Shown here piece by piece: positions 27,874-36,852 of a DNA stretch of 64,000 bases. Numbering within the stretch: position 1 is the stretch's first letter; every line of letters starts with the position of its first letter. A model generated the notes under the pieces. That model was not told the DNA's origin. It worked only from the letters and a program-made list of their open reading frames with translations, and ran no database searches. Made by a program: the position numbers and the translations under genes. Source of the stretch: a bacterium (GTDB taxonomy: Bacteria; Actinomycetota; Acidimicrobiia; Acidimicrobiales; Bin134); contig JAPOTT010000029.1 in NCBI GenBank assembly GCA_026709025.1, forward strand, positions 1-64,000, in the 5' to 3' direction.

Positions 27874-29658
27874 TTAGGTGGCGCACTCCGATTCGCCTAG
27901 TACCACCTCATACGGGCCGGTTTCGTCAAAGTCTACGTAGTACTCTGGGCCGTGGTCGGGTAGTGGGAACTCGTCTAGGTCGGCTAGGGTTTTGCCCACC
28001 ACACGGGCTCCTCCGCTGCGCTCTAGCCAGTGGCGAAACTCCTCACCGGCATTGCGTTCTGCGGTGAACTTACGCACCACCCGCACAACCGCATCGGGTG
28101 CGTTGCGCGCTGGTAAGCGTAAAGCCTTAGCTCCAAAGTGGATTTGGGTGTCACCCACATAGCCACCCAGTAGCATCTGATATCCCGGTGCAGAGCGCCC
28201 GTGAGCTCTTCGTTCGGCCCCGAAAAAACCGATATCGGAAGCATGGTGCTGTCCACAGGAGTTGGTGCAGCCCGAAATGTTGATGCGAAGTCCGCCTACC
28301 TCGGCCAAGCCCTCTTCTTCGAGGCGTTCGCCGATAGCATCAGCCAAACCCCTCGATTGGGTAACCGCAAGATTGCAGGTGTCGGCCCCAGGGCAGGCCA
28401 CCACATCTCGCAGCAACTCAGCGCCAGGTTCGGCCATGCCAATAGCCGATAAAGCATCAAACAGCCTCGGCAGTTGCTCGTTGCTAAGGTTCCGAAACAC
28501 GATGTTTTGACGATTGGTTACGCGACACTCAGCATTCAACTCTGTTTGGAGTGCGCCGAGCGCCTCAAACTGCTCGGCAGTGATGTCGCCCAAGCGAGCC
28601 CAAGCATAAGCAGATACCGTGCCCTTAGCCACCCCGCGCACCACGTTGGCGCGCTCCCAGCGTTCATAAGGCAGGTTGCCAGCGATAGACACCGCCACCC
28701 CCTGGCCCACAGGTGTAGCAGTGGTGTTGGCATCAAGGCCCGCTGGGGTATCGCCCTGAGCTTGTACCAACTCAGGTATGCCGCCCGGCCAGCTTGAAGA
28801 GGCCAACAAGAACTTGCGCTCATGTAGGATACGCCGCTGCAACTCTTCAAACCCCAGTTGTTCTACCAGCCATTTCATGCGGGCGCGCAGTTTATTCTCG
28901 CGGTAGCCATCATGGTCAAACACCCGTAGGCAGGCTTCTATGGTGGGCAGGAGATCTTCGCGCGTTGTGAAGTCTTCTAGAGCTAGCGCTGGATGAGGGT
29001 TGGCCCCTAGCCCGCCAGCGATGAACACCCTAAAGCCAGCTTCTACACCACCGTTTGTTTCGCGGGTGGCTGCCACGATGCCCACGTCGTTGAACATGGC
29101 TTGACCACAATCGGTGGAGCACCCCGAGAAGTTGATCTTGAACTTGCGAGGTAGTCTTTGCGCGTAGGGGTGGCGCAGAAAGTGTGTGGCGGTGGCTTGG
29201 GCCCAAGCGGTGATGTCTAGCACCTCATGCGGGCAGGCACCAGCTAGATGACAGCCTTGTACGTTGCGTACGGTATCGCCACAAGCCTCGCGTGTGGTCA
29301 GGCCCACGGAGGCTAAGATACGCATCACATCGGGCACCTCATCTAACTCCACAAAGTGGAACTGAATGTTTTGGCGAGTGGTGATATGGCCCCAACCTCT
29401 TGAATGGGTGCGGGCGATATGGGCGAGAGCCCCAAAATGGTCGGGCACAAGTATGCCTGCTGGAATCTTGATACGCACCATTTGACGGGTGCCGCCCTGG
29501 CGTTGTCCGTAGATGCCGTTGTTGAGCCGGAAAACCCGCATCACATCTTCGGCAAGCTCCCCGGTTTTGTAGCGGGCCAACATCTGCTCGAACTTTTCGA
29601 TGTCGGCTAACTGTTCGGGATCAATTACCGGGGTGTTGTCCACTTGGACTGTAACCAT
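27874..29658 (-). CDS. Ferredoxin-dependent nitrite/sulfite reductase
   Basis: A sirohaem and [4Fe-4S] enzyme that reduces sulfite to sulfide or nitrite to ammonia. The cluster ligands are C422 and C428 (CPGADTC) and C464 and C468 (GCTNSC). Two ferredoxin-like half domains flank them. 594 aa, full length. Sulfite or nitrite specificity cannot be decided from the sequence: no sulfate-activation or nitrate reductase genes are nearby. Its last 78 bp are duplicated at 27158-27235. An 11-bp palindrome lies in its leader. Confidence 0.92.
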   Translation of the reverse strand: MVTVQVDNTPVIDPEQLADIEKFEQMLARYKTGELAEDVMRVFRLNNGIYGQRQGGTRQMVRIKIPAGILVPDHFGALAHIARTHSRGWGHITTRQNIQFHFVELDEVPDVMRILASVGLTTREACGDTVRNVQGCHLAGACPHEVLDITAWAQATATHFLRHPYAQRLPRKFKINFSGCSTDCGQAMFNDVGIVAATRETNGGVEAGFRVFIAGGLGANPHPALALEDFTTREDLLPTIEACLRVFDHDGYRENKLRARMKWLVEQLGFEELQRRILHERKFLLASSSWPGGIPELVQAQGDTPAGLDANTTATPVGQGVAVSIAGNLPYERWERANVVRGVAKGTVSAYAWARLGDITAEQFEALGALQTELNAECRVTNRQNIVFRNLSNEQLPRLFDALSAIGMAEPGAELLRDVVACPGADTCNLAVTQSRGLADAIGERLEEEGLAEVGGLRINISGCTNSCGQHHASDIGFFGAERRAHGRSAPGYQMLLGGYVGDTQIHFGAKALRLPARNAPDAVVRVVRKFTAERNAGEEFRHWLERSGGARVVGKTLADLDEFPLPDHGPEYYVDFDETGPYEVVLGESECAT

Positions 29659-29682
29659 TGCACCTACTTATCAGGTTGTGGG

Positions 29683-29712
29683 CTTCAAGGTTGGGGGTTT
29701 TCAACCTTGAAG
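29683..29712 (-). promoter_or_regulatory. 11-bp perfect palindrome in the reductase leader
   Basis: CTTCAAGGTTG at 29683-29693 and CAACCTTGAAG at 29702-29712 flank an 8-nt centre, beginning about 25 nt upstream of the reductase ATG. No T-run follows on the minus strand, so it is more likely an operator or leader hairpin than a terminator. TAGGTG near the start is the probable ribosome site. Confidence 0.5.
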
Positions 29713-29815
29713 GGTTTATTTAGTCAACATCTTAAGGCTCAGCTATGTTGTGGCTGCGCTTTTCAATTCAGACTAACCCTATCTGGTTTATTGCATCAGG
29801 TTAGCAAGTAAGGGC

Positions 29816-31153
29816 TCAAACGCTCAATCGTTCGGCAATTCTGAATGCCAACTCCAAGCTCTGGGTTCCGTTCAGGCGAGGGTCGCACATTGTTTCGTAG
29901 CGACGTTCAAGGTCTTCGTCGCGTATGGCCTCAGCCCCACCCACGCATTCGGTTACATCATCTCCGGTGATCTCCACGTGAATGCCCCCGGGCCAGGTTC
30001 CAGCGTTCTGGTGGGCGGTGAAGTAATGGTCGATCTCGGTCATCACATCTTCGAAGTGCCTGGTCTTGCGTCCTGCGGCGGTGGTGTAGGTGTTGCCATG
30101 CATGGGGTCGCACTCCCAAACTACCGGGTGGCCAGCATCTCGCACAGCGGTAAGCAAGGGTGGTAGGTGTTCGGCTATTTTGTCTGCTCCCATGCGGCTG
30201 ATAAGGGTAAGCCGCCCGCTGATGCGGTCTGGGTTTAAGGTGTTGCAAAGCTCTAGCACTTCGGTGGGAGTTGCAGATGGCCCTAGCTTGCACCCCAGGG
30301 GGTTTTTGATGCCGCGCATGAACTCTACGTGTGCCCCGTCTAGCTGGCGGGTGCGTTCGCCGATCCACAGCATGTGGGCCGAGCAATCATACCACTGTCC
30401 GGTAATGGAATCTTGGCGTGTCAGCGCCTGTTCGTAGTCTAAAACTAAGGCTTCATGACTGGTGTAAAAGTCCACTTGGTGAAGCGCTGGAGCGTCTAGG
30501 GGAATCCCACAGGCAGACATGAATCTTAAAGCTGCCTCAATTCCTTCAGCCACGCTTTGGTAGCGCTTCCCCTCAGGGCTAGCGGCGATGAACTCTTGGT
30601 TCCAAATGTGTACTTGACGCAGGTCTGCGTATCCACCTTTGGTGAAAGCCCGCAGCAGGTTTAATGTGGAGGCCGACTGCTGATAAGCCCTAACTAGCCG
30701 CTCGGGGTCGGCGTTGCGAGACCCTTGTGAGAAGGCGATGTCGTTCACCATGTGGCCTCTGAAGGAGGGTAGCTCTATTCCGTCTACCACCTCGGTAGCA
30801 GCCGAACGAGGCTTAGCGAACTGCCCGGCTATGCGACCAATCTTCACCGTAGGTACCCCGGCCGAAAAGGCCAGCACCACTGCCATCTGCAAAATTACCT
30901 TTAGCTTGTCGCGGATGCTGTCTGCGGTTACCCCGTCAAAAGATTCGGCGCAATCACCAGCTTGAAGCACAAAGGCCCTTCCGTGGCACACCTCGCTTAG
31001 GTCTGCTGTGAGGTTGCGAGCTTCGCCTGCAAACACTAGCGGCGGTAAACCAACTAAGGTTTTACGAACTTCGCCTAGCGATGCTGCGTCTGGCCATTGT
31101 GGCTGTTGAGACGCATGTCGTTCGCGCCAAGAATCGGGTTGCCAAGCAGTCAC
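29816..31153 (-). CDS. aroG: Class II 3-deoxy-7-phosphoheptulonate (DAHP) synthase
   Basis: First enzyme of the shikimate pathway, joining phosphoenolpyruvate and erythrose 4-phosphate. It is of the plant/mycobacterial class II type: WRERHASQQPQWPD near the start, LQAGDCAESF, the KIGRIAGQFAKPRS motif, and WECDPMHGNTYT near the C-terminus. 445 aa. GTG start. The sigma-factor gene ends 14 nt upstream, so the two are probably co-transcribed, an unusual pairing. Confidence 0.95.
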   Translation of the reverse strand: MTAWQPDSWRERHASQQPQWPDAASLGEVRKTLVGLPPLVFAGEARNLTADLSEVCHGRAFVLQAGDCAESFDGVTADSIRDKLKVILQMAVVLAFSAGVPTVKIGRIAGQFAKPRSAATEVVDGIELPSFRGHMVNDIAFSQGSRNADPERLVRAYQQSASTLNLLRAFTKGGYADLRQVHIWNQEFIAASPEGKRYQSVAEGIEAALRFMSACGIPLDAPALHQVDFYTSHEALVLDYEQALTRQDSITGQWYDCSAHMLWIGERTRQLDGAHVEFMRGIKNPLGCKLGPSATPTEVLELCNTLNPDRISGRLTLISRMGADKIAEHLPPLLTAVRDAGHPVVWECDPMHGNTYTTAAGRKTRHFEDVMTEIDHYFTAHQNAGTWPGGIHVEITGDDVTECVGGAEAIRDEDLERRYETMCDPRLNGTQSLELAFRIAERLSV

Positions 31154-31167
31154 AGAATGTTCAAGCT

Positions 31168-32001
31168 TTAGGCCGCGTCAATATCTAGCAGTTCGGCTTG
31201 ATCTCGCACCATATCTAGAGATCGTCCGATCATGCGACGGATGGCTTCGGAGGTGAGATCTAACACTTCGCCGATTTCGCGGTAGCTGTGCTTTTGCCCG
31301 TCTACCAAGCCAAAGCGCATCTCAAGGGCGAAACGCGCCCGCTCATCTAGCACATCCAATAACTCTGAGAGGGTATCCATCTGATCCACTGCCAACATAA
31401 GATCTTCTGGGCTAGCACTTGTGTCTGGTTGAAGATCTAGCAGTTCACTGCTGTTGTCATCTCCCACGGTGGTGTTGAGGGATGTGGGGGAGGTTAGGCG
31501 GTGCAAGAAGGCGTTTTCTGTGTCCAGTTCCTCGCCACCACCACTAGCTTGGCGCACCGCGGCCCGTAAGCTAGCAGCTCTCTCTCCGGGCAACCGGATT
31601 AGGTTGGCTTTTTGATCCAGCGCTCTGCCGATGGACTGGCGGATCCAGAACGTGGCGTAGGTAGAGAACTTGAAGCCCTTGCGCCAGTCAAACTTGTCTA
31701 CTGCTCTGTCTAAACCCAGGTTGCCTTCTTGGATCAGATCTAACAACTCCATGCCGGTGGGTAGCGGGTACTTTTTGGCCACGCTCACCACTAAGCGCAG
31801 GTTGGCGCGGATAAATCGTTCTTTGGCTCGGTCAGCTTCTCGCACTTGGGCCTTGAGGCGCGGGCTGCGTTTGCCAGCATCCATTTCTGCTTGCGCGTGG
31901 CGACCTTGTTCGATGGTCTTGGAAAGTTGTACTTCGTCTTCTTTTGTGAGTAACGGCACTAGGCCGATGGCGTTTAGGTAATGGCCTGTTGAATCGTCCA
32001 T
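31168..32001 (-). CDS. RNA polymerase sigma-70 family factor (RpoD/SigA-like, no region 1.1)
   Basis: It has region 1.2 (GHYLNAIGLVPLLTKEDEV), region 2 (FIRANLRLVVSVAKKY, DLIQEGNLGL, the WIRQSIGRAL -10 helix), region 3 and region 4 with a helix-turn-helix (YREIGEVLDLTSEAIRRM). The short length, about 277 aa from ATG 32001, fits a group 2 or compact primary-like sigma. An in-frame TTG at 32046 would add 15 residues, but ATG 32001 has an AGGA site at proper spacing. Region 4 lacks the RVRQIE sequence usual in primary sigmas (it reads AIRRMIGRSL), which favours group 2. Confidence 0.9.
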   Translation of the reverse strand: MDDSTGHYLNAIGLVPLLTKEDEVQLSKTIEQGRHAQAEMDAGKRSPRLKAQVREADRAKERFIRANLRLVVSVAKKYPLPTGMELLDLIQEGNLGLDRAVDKFDWRKGFKFSTYATFWIRQSIGRALDQKANLIRLPGERAASLRAAVRQASGGGEELDTENAFLHRLTSPTSLNTTVGDDNSSELLDLQPDTSASPEDLMLAVDQMDTLSELLDVLDERARFALEMRFGLVDGQKHSYREIGEVLDLTSEAIRRMIGRSLDMVRDQAELLDIDAA

Positions 32002-32191
32002 GTCATCCTGTCTAGTCTCTTGGCTTATCTTAGTTTTAGGCTGCAACCTCCCTACGCCTAACTTTGTTCCCGTAGCACTGATATTTTGCTGTTAGCGTTA
32101 ATATGCTTGCTGGCAACAAACCCAGGTGCAGCCCTTTGTTCGCGTTAAAAATACAGGTTCAAAGCCTGTCCTGTCGCATTAATTTGGCTAT

Positions 32192-32779
32192 ATGAGTCGC
32201 ATCACGAGTCGCATCGGCATTTTCGGGGGCACTTTTGACCCCATTCATCTAGGTCACATTTCGGTGGCTCGTTGTGTTGCCGCTCATCTAGAGTTAGATC
32301 GGGTGGAGTTAGTGGTGGCTAATGAGCCGTGGCAGAAGGTTGATACCACACAAATGCAGGCAGCAGAGCATCGCTTGGCTATGGTGCGCGCTGCGGTAGG
32401 CGAGATAGATGGGTTGGTGGCCTCATCTTTGGAGATAGAGCGGGGCGGCCCCACATATACTGTGGATACTTTGGAGCAGTTTCGAGCTAATGAGCCCGAC
32501 AGCAAGCTGTTTTTGATTGTGGGCAGCGATGCTGCTGGCGGCATGGATTCGTGGCATCGTTACTCCGACATCGCTCACCTAGCTGAGGTGGTGGTGGTAG
32601 ATAGGGTTGGTTTTGTTAGACAGCGTCCCCCCGTGGCTTGTCGGGTGGTGAGGTGGCAGGGGGTGGATGTATCTAGCAGCGAGATACGCCACCGGCTTCG
32701 TGCTGGTGAGCCTGTAGGGGAGTTGATGCCAGCAGCGGCGCTGGCATATTGCCGCAAACAAGGTTTATACGGTTGTTGA
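32192..32779 (+). CDS. nadD: Nicotinate-nucleotide adenylyltransferase
   Basis: Transfers AMP to nicotinate mononucleotide in NAD synthesis. GGTFDPIHLGH at 12-22 is the nucleotidyltransferase motif, and the C-terminal VSSSEIRHRLRAG matches the ISSTxIR motif. 195 aa. A TAATTT box (32180-32185) ends 6 nt before the ATG and no Shine-Dalgarno is visible, so a leaderless mRNA is possible. It starts the nadD-LytR_C-rsfS run. Confidence 0.94.
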   Translation: MSRITSRIGIFGGTFDPIHLGHISVARCVAAHLELDRVELVVANEPWQKVDTTQMQAAEHRLAMVRAAVGEIDGLVASSLEIERGGPTYTVDTLEQFRANEPDSKLFLIVGSDAAGGMDSWHRYSDIAHLAEVVVVDRVGFVRQRPPVACRVVRWQGVDVSSSEIRHRLRAGEPVGELMPAAALAYCRKQGLYGC

Positions 32780-32780
32780 G

Positions 32781-34088
32781 ATGAGCACTGGCGGTTTTTG
32801 GCGTTGGGGTTGGCCGTTGCTGCTAGTGGGGTTGGGTGTGGCGGTGCCTTTGTTGGTTTGGTTGGGGTGGACGGTCATTGTCAACAGCAGCGATGGCACT
32901 TCGGTGGGCGGGGTGATTGATCGCTCTGCGCCGGGTTTTCAGGCTTTCGTAGATCCCACACCAACGTTGTTGTTGGTTCACGGCGATGCCACAGCGCTTT
33001 ATAGCTTGGCATTGCTGACGCTTACCGACGCAGGGGTTACCGATACAGGGCTTACCAATGCTGGGAGCGGCGGGGCGCAAACTAATGGGAGCGGTGTTGC
33101 TGCTTCTGCGTCTGATACCGCAGGCTCTAACCTGAGCTCCGCTGATACCGCTTCTGACGGCGATGGTTCTGTGGCCGATAGCGCTGTTTTGCTGATTGCC
33201 CCAGAAACCCTGACCGACGCTGGCTTGTTGAGCGAACTATGGGTTACCGCGGGCACGCAAGGGTTGCTTGATGCTGTGGCTGATCTGTTGGGTACCGTAC
33301 CCCAAGAAGTGCAAGTTGTGAATGATGCGGGTTGGCAGGCTCTGGTGTCGGCTACTGCTCCTGTTGTGCTAGAGAACCCTGATGTGCTCACTGCTGCTAA
33401 TGGCGCTAACGCTGGTAGCGAGGTGGCTTTTGCATCTGGGGAGATTGCTTTGTCGGCCGCTCAAGTTGGCTCCTATCTGTCGTGGCGTAACGCGGGGGAG
33501 TCGCCTTTGGTTGCTTTGTTTCGCCAAGAGCTGTTCTGGCAGGCATGGTTGTCACAGGTACAGACAGCTTTGAGAGGCGCTACGCATGGTTTGGTGATCC
33601 CGGGTGAAACGGATCGCGCTATGGGTCGCTTTGTGCCAGCGATGGTGGCGGGCAGGGTGCGGGTGCTGGCATTGCCTGGGTTTTTGGGGGTAGGCGGTGC
33701 TGTCCAAACCGATGCTGAGGCCACTAAGGATTTGTTGCGAGAGATTGTGCCTTTTGGGGTAGCCACCGCAAATGAGGAGAGGCCGCGGGTGAGGGTGTTG
33801 AACGGCACCAGCGATTTGAGCCTCACCAATGCTGTTGCTCGTGTTTTGATTCGGGCTGGTGCTGAGATAACCGTTATCGGTAATGCCGGGGAGCTTGGTG
33901 TGTCTAATACACAGATTGCCTATCACGATGCAGGGCTTGCAGATCAGGCCCTTTTGTTGCAGCAAGCCCTGGGCGTGGGCATGGTGGTAGCTCAAGAAGC
34001 TATCGATTTAGAGTTGCACATCACAGTGATCATTGGTGCAGACATGGTTGGAGCAGATTTCGTATCAAATGTCTCAGCGCAAGGTTAG
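32781..34088 (+). CDS. Membrane-anchored protein with C-terminal LytR_C domain
   Basis: 435 aa. It has an N-terminal membrane segment (PLLLVGLGVAVPLLVWLGWTVIV, about 13-35), then an extracellular part with a Ser/Gly/Asp/Thr-rich low-complexity stretch (about 95-130). A LytR_C domain begins near residue 334 (RPRVRVLNGTSDLSLTNAVA). No LCP phosphotransferase domain is recognisable, although this gene position in actinobacteria often encodes an LCP/LytR-type protein. Function unknown; probably cell-envelope associated. It starts one base after nadD ends. Confidence 0.75.
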   Translation: MSTGGFWRWGWPLLLVGLGVAVPLLVWLGWTVIVNSSDGTSVGGVIDRSAPGFQAFVDPTPTLLLVHGDATALYSLALLTLTDAGVTDTGLTNAGSGGAQTNGSGVAASASDTAGSNLSSADTASDGDGSVADSAVLLIAPETLTDAGLLSELWVTAGTQGLLDAVADLLGTVPQEVQVVNDAGWQALVSATAPVVLENPDVLTAANGANAGSEVAFASGEIALSAAQVGSYLSWRNAGESPLVALFRQELFWQAWLSQVQTALRGATHGLVIPGETDRAMGRFVPAMVAGRVRVLALPGFLGVGGAVQTDAEATKDLLREIVPFGVATANEERPRVRVLNGTSDLSLTNAVARVLIRAGAEITVIGNAGELGVSNTQIAYHDAGLADQALLLQQALGVGMVVAQEAIDLELHITVIIGADMVGADFVSNVSAQG

Positions 34089-34108
34089 AGTGTTGGCGTG
34101 ATTACATT

Positions 34109-34579
34109 ATGAGCATCATTTCTGTCGGTAAACAGTTTGACGAGCGATCTGTTGCCGGTAAACCGGTTGCCGATCGGCCTGAGGTAGATCGGCCTGAGGT
34201 AGATGAGCTAACGGTGTGGGGTTGGGTGAAAGCAGCAGTGGCTGCTGCTGAAGACGGGCCTGGATCAAACACAGTTATCATCAACGTGGGGGAGGTGCTA
34301 TCCATAACTGGTTATTTTGTGATCACCAGTGGTGCCAATTCCCGAGCTGTGCGTGGGTTGACAGAGCAGGTTGAAGAAGGGGTAGATACTGTGGGTGGCC
34401 CCAAACCATTTAGTATCGAAGGTAAAGGACAGCACGAATGGGTGCTCATGGATTATGGTGACTTTGTTGTTCACATCTTCACCGCTGGGGCAAGGGAGTA
34501 CTACGCCCTAGAACAACTCTGGAAAGATTGCCCAACGCTCACAGCCGAGTTACCCCTACCCGCAGCAATGGCAGAGTAA
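34109..34579 (+). CDS. rsfS: Ribosomal silencing factor RsfS (Iojap family)
   Basis: Binds L14 and blocks subunit joining in stationary phase or starvation. The core carries VITSGANSRAVRGL and the family motif MDYGDFVVHIF followed by REYYALEQLW. The N-terminus has an extra 30 or so residues, partly made by a 15-bp tandem repeat (34172-34201, encoding DRPEV twice). The nadD-LytR-rsfS order is common in actinobacteria. Confidence 0.92.
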   Translation: MSIISVGKQFDERSVAGKPVADRPEVDRPEVDELTVWGWVKAAVAAAEDGPGSNTVIINVGEVLSITGYFVITSGANSRAVRGLTEQVEEGVDTVGGPKPFSIEGKGQHEWVLMDYGDFVVHIFTAGAREYYALEQLWKDCPTLTAELPLPAAMAE

Positions 34580-34667
34580 AACGAGGGTTTGTGGAACGTT
34601 CTACACCGGTTTGGAAATCTTTTTTGAGCGTGCGTGTGGTCAAAGCTTCCAATGAGTTAATCGAGAT

Positions 34668-34802
34668 TTATTCTATGAGGTCTATCGTAACTCGGCGGCC
34701 TTGTATTTGAGTTTGAAGAGCACGAGCTAGCCGTGCAACTTCATGGGTGTGAGGAAGACTAAGAAGCCATTCCACTACGGCTGAGGAATCGAGAACGATC
34801 AC
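34668..34802 (-). pseudogene. VapC toxin remnant (PIN domain N-terminus only)
   Basis: A GTG at 34802 overlaps the antitoxin stop (GTGA) and opens with MIVLDSSAVVEWLLSLP, the classic VapC start including the first catalytic Asp, but the frame ends in TAA after 44 codons. The following sequence gives no PIN continuation in any frame I read. The rest, about 90 residues with the other catalytic acids, is missing. Nothing else is seen between here and rsfS. Confidence 0.75.
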
Positions 34803-35026
34803 CTAGAATCGCGCTCAGCTCGAACAACATCGGCAGCCGACTCTTTGACAGTTATTCGTTCAAACGCAGCCACGCGCTCAACAAGTTCTCGGCGGGTTGG
34901 CCGCTCCATTGCTCGTCGTAACTCTCCGAGCGCGTACTCCGAGAGGGACTGACCCTCAAGAGCAGCTCGAGCCTTCAAGCGGCGGTGCAGTTCGTCGGGA
35001 AGATTACGTATCTGAAGTGTGGGCAT
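34799..35026 (-). CDS. FitA/VapB-like ribbon-helix-helix antitoxin, toxin truncated
   Basis: 75 aa, starting MPTLQIRNLPDELHRRLKARAALEGQSLSEYAL, a ribbon-helix-helix fold of the FitA/VapB type. The tail (TRRELVERVAAFERI...DVVRAERDSR) is the toxin-binding part, apparently intact. The promoter and operator palindrome include its own start codon. With the toxin truncated it is an orphan antitoxin. Confidence 0.85.
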   Translation of the reverse strand: MPTLQIRNLPDELHRRLKARAALEGQSLSEYALGELRRAMERPTRRELVERVAAFERITVKESAADVVRAERDSR

Positions 35027-35047
35027 GAAACCAGCATACTTTCATGC
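35023..35047 (-). promoter_or_regulatory. Operator and -10 box of the FitA-like antitoxin
   Basis: An 8-bp perfect dyad, GCATGAAA at 35023-35030 and TTTCATGC at 35040-35047 with a 9-nt centre, contains the ATG. A TATGCT -10 box (35033-35038, minus strand) lies in the centre, ending 6 nt before the ATG. A TAGTCA-like -35 lies 17 nt further up. This indicates a leaderless, self-repressed gene. Confidence 0.65.
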
Positions 35048-35212
35048 AAAACACATGACTATTCAGCATCCGATCTAAACAAGGGTTTGGGCAGATGAAC
35101 ATGTTCCAGCCCAGCATGAAGGCACGTATTATGTATGTGCCACCTGTCACCGCCAAACCCACAAACACCCCAACCAACCTCTCCATGAGCAACAAGGCGG
35201 GGAGGGGGGGAG

Positions 35213-35286
<74 letters not shown>

Positions 35287-35557
35287 GTGAAGCTGCCACT
35301 CTAGCAGCCTGCTTGGGTTGTACCACCTTGTTTACAACAGCACATAACAAGCAGCGCCACCGGTAGCCCACAACTTGGGGGGAGTTCAGATTTAGCTTGC
35401 GGAGCCATGAGCCCCATTGAGTTGCCAGCAAGGTGGACTGCACTAGGGAGAGCCTTGATTTAGCCTGTGGCGCAATAGGCCGTATATTGTCTGTAAGGTT
35501 CATATTGTCCCCTCAGGCAAGGTTATCCCTCTGCCGTTGAAGTAATGGAGGAAGCAA

Positions 35558-36811
35558 ATGACAGATGAGCACTTCATGTACGTTCGCAACCGCGATTTGC
35601 CGTACAAGACCTTCGATTCCGACAACCACCTTTATGAGACCAAGGATGCCTTTACCAGGTTCCTCCCTAAGTCCATGGAGGGTGCGGTGAAGTATGTTGA
35701 GATTGAGGGTCGCACCAAGATTGCCCTCAAAGACAAAATCAGCGGCTACATCCCAAATCCCACGTTTACTCGTGTGGCAGCACCGGGTGCGTGGGGGCTT
35801 GATCCGGCTGCTGAGGGTGGTGCCAACGCGCAAGGTTCTAGAGTGGGGAACTTTGTTCGGTCGGACGATTTCAAGCCGCAAGTAATCCCCGGTGTGGAGG
35901 CTTTCTTTGATCCCGAGCCTCGTCTACAGCTTATGCAAGATATGGGCATCGACCGCACCCTGATGTGGCCAACTTTGGCCAGCGTGCTAGAGGAGCGCCT
36001 TGCTGACGACCCACGCACGGTTTGTGGCCTCATTCATGCCTTTAACCAGTGGCTCCACGATCACTGGAGCTTCAACTACGAAGACAAGATGTTCGTTACG
36101 CCGCTCATCTCTTTGTCGATCCTAGATCGTGCCATTGAGGAATTGCAGTGGGTGGCAGAGAGAGGTGCCAAGATATTTTTGCTGCGAGTAGCCCCGGTGC
36201 CCACGTATGAGGGTCGCAAATCCTTTGCACTGCCAGAGTTTGACCCATTCTGGGAGCTTGTTCAGGAACTAGACCTAGTTGTGGGCATGCACTCGGGCGA
36301 CTCCGGCTATACCCGCTACACCGATGAGTGGGAGGGTCGCCATGGCGCAGAGTTCTTGGCGTTTCAGCCTAATGCAGCTCCGGGCTTTCAGCTTTTGGCA
36401 TCTGAAAAGGACAACCTGGTGGACGCAATGGCATCCATCATCGGACATGGTCTTGCCACTCGTTTCCCCAAGCTCAGGTTTGCACCGGTGGAGTTTTCCA
36501 GCAAGTGGTTGAGGCCGTTTGTGGCTAAGCTGCGCGATGCTTCAGAGAATCAATCCATTCTGTTTGACGAAGACCCATGCGAGGCTTTTTTCCGTACCGT
36601 GTACGTGCATTGCTTCCATGAGGCCGACCCAGCGGGGCTCCTCGCTGAAACCGGCATCCCAGCCGACCGCGTGATGTTTGGCTCCGACTTCCCGCATCCT
36701 GAGGGCATGGCCGACCCCGTTGCTTACGCTGATTTAGTAAAGGACATGCCATCCCAAGAACAGGAACTGATCATGGGCGGTACTGTGGCTAACATGTTGA
36801 AGGTGGCTTAG
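35558..36811 (+). CDS. Amidohydrolase family protein (amidohydrolase 2, PF04909-like)
   Basis: A metal-dependent hydrolase or decarboxylase of the TIM-barrel superfamily. The N-terminal metal motif reads FDSDNHLYE (D20, D22, H24, E27). Later metal-site candidates are MHSGDSG near 248 and GSDFPHPEG near 375. 417 aa, cytosolic. Relatives cleave or decarboxylate aromatic or carboxylic substrates; the substrate here is unknown. GGAGG at 35549-35553 is a strong ribosome site. It opens the acyl-CoA/lipid island; the 271-nt spacer upstream shows no other gene. Confidence 0.85.
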   Translation: MTDEHFMYVRNRDLPYKTFDSDNHLYETKDAFTRFLPKSMEGAVKYVEIEGRTKIALKDKISGYIPNPTFTRVAAPGAWGLDPAAEGGANAQGSRVGNFVRSDDFKPQVIPGVEAFFDPEPRLQLMQDMGIDRTLMWPTLASVLEERLADDPRTVCGLIHAFNQWLHDHWSFNYEDKMFVTPLISLSILDRAIEELQWVAERGAKIFLLRVAPVPTYEGRKSFALPEFDPFWELVQELDLVVGMHSGDSGYTRYTDEWEGRHGAEFLAFQPNAAPGFQLLASEKDNLVDAMASIIGHGLATRFPKLRFAPVEFSSKWLRPFVAKLRDASENQSILFDEDPCEAFFRTVYVHCFHEADPAGLLAETGIPADRVMFGSDFPHPEGMADPVAYADLVKDMPSQEQELIMGGTVANMLKVA

Positions 36812-36852
36812 GCCAACCAGCTCAGTTAAGTCAGTTTGGCACACCAGCCCGG

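Noticed and set aside
32152..32178. T-arm-like hairpin (ACAGG TTCAAAG CCTGT) upstream of nadD, possible tRNA 3' end or attachment site
   Set aside because: The stem and 7-nt loop look tRNA-like, but no matching 5' acceptor strand, anticodon arm or CCA lies upstream, so it is not called a tRNA or att site.
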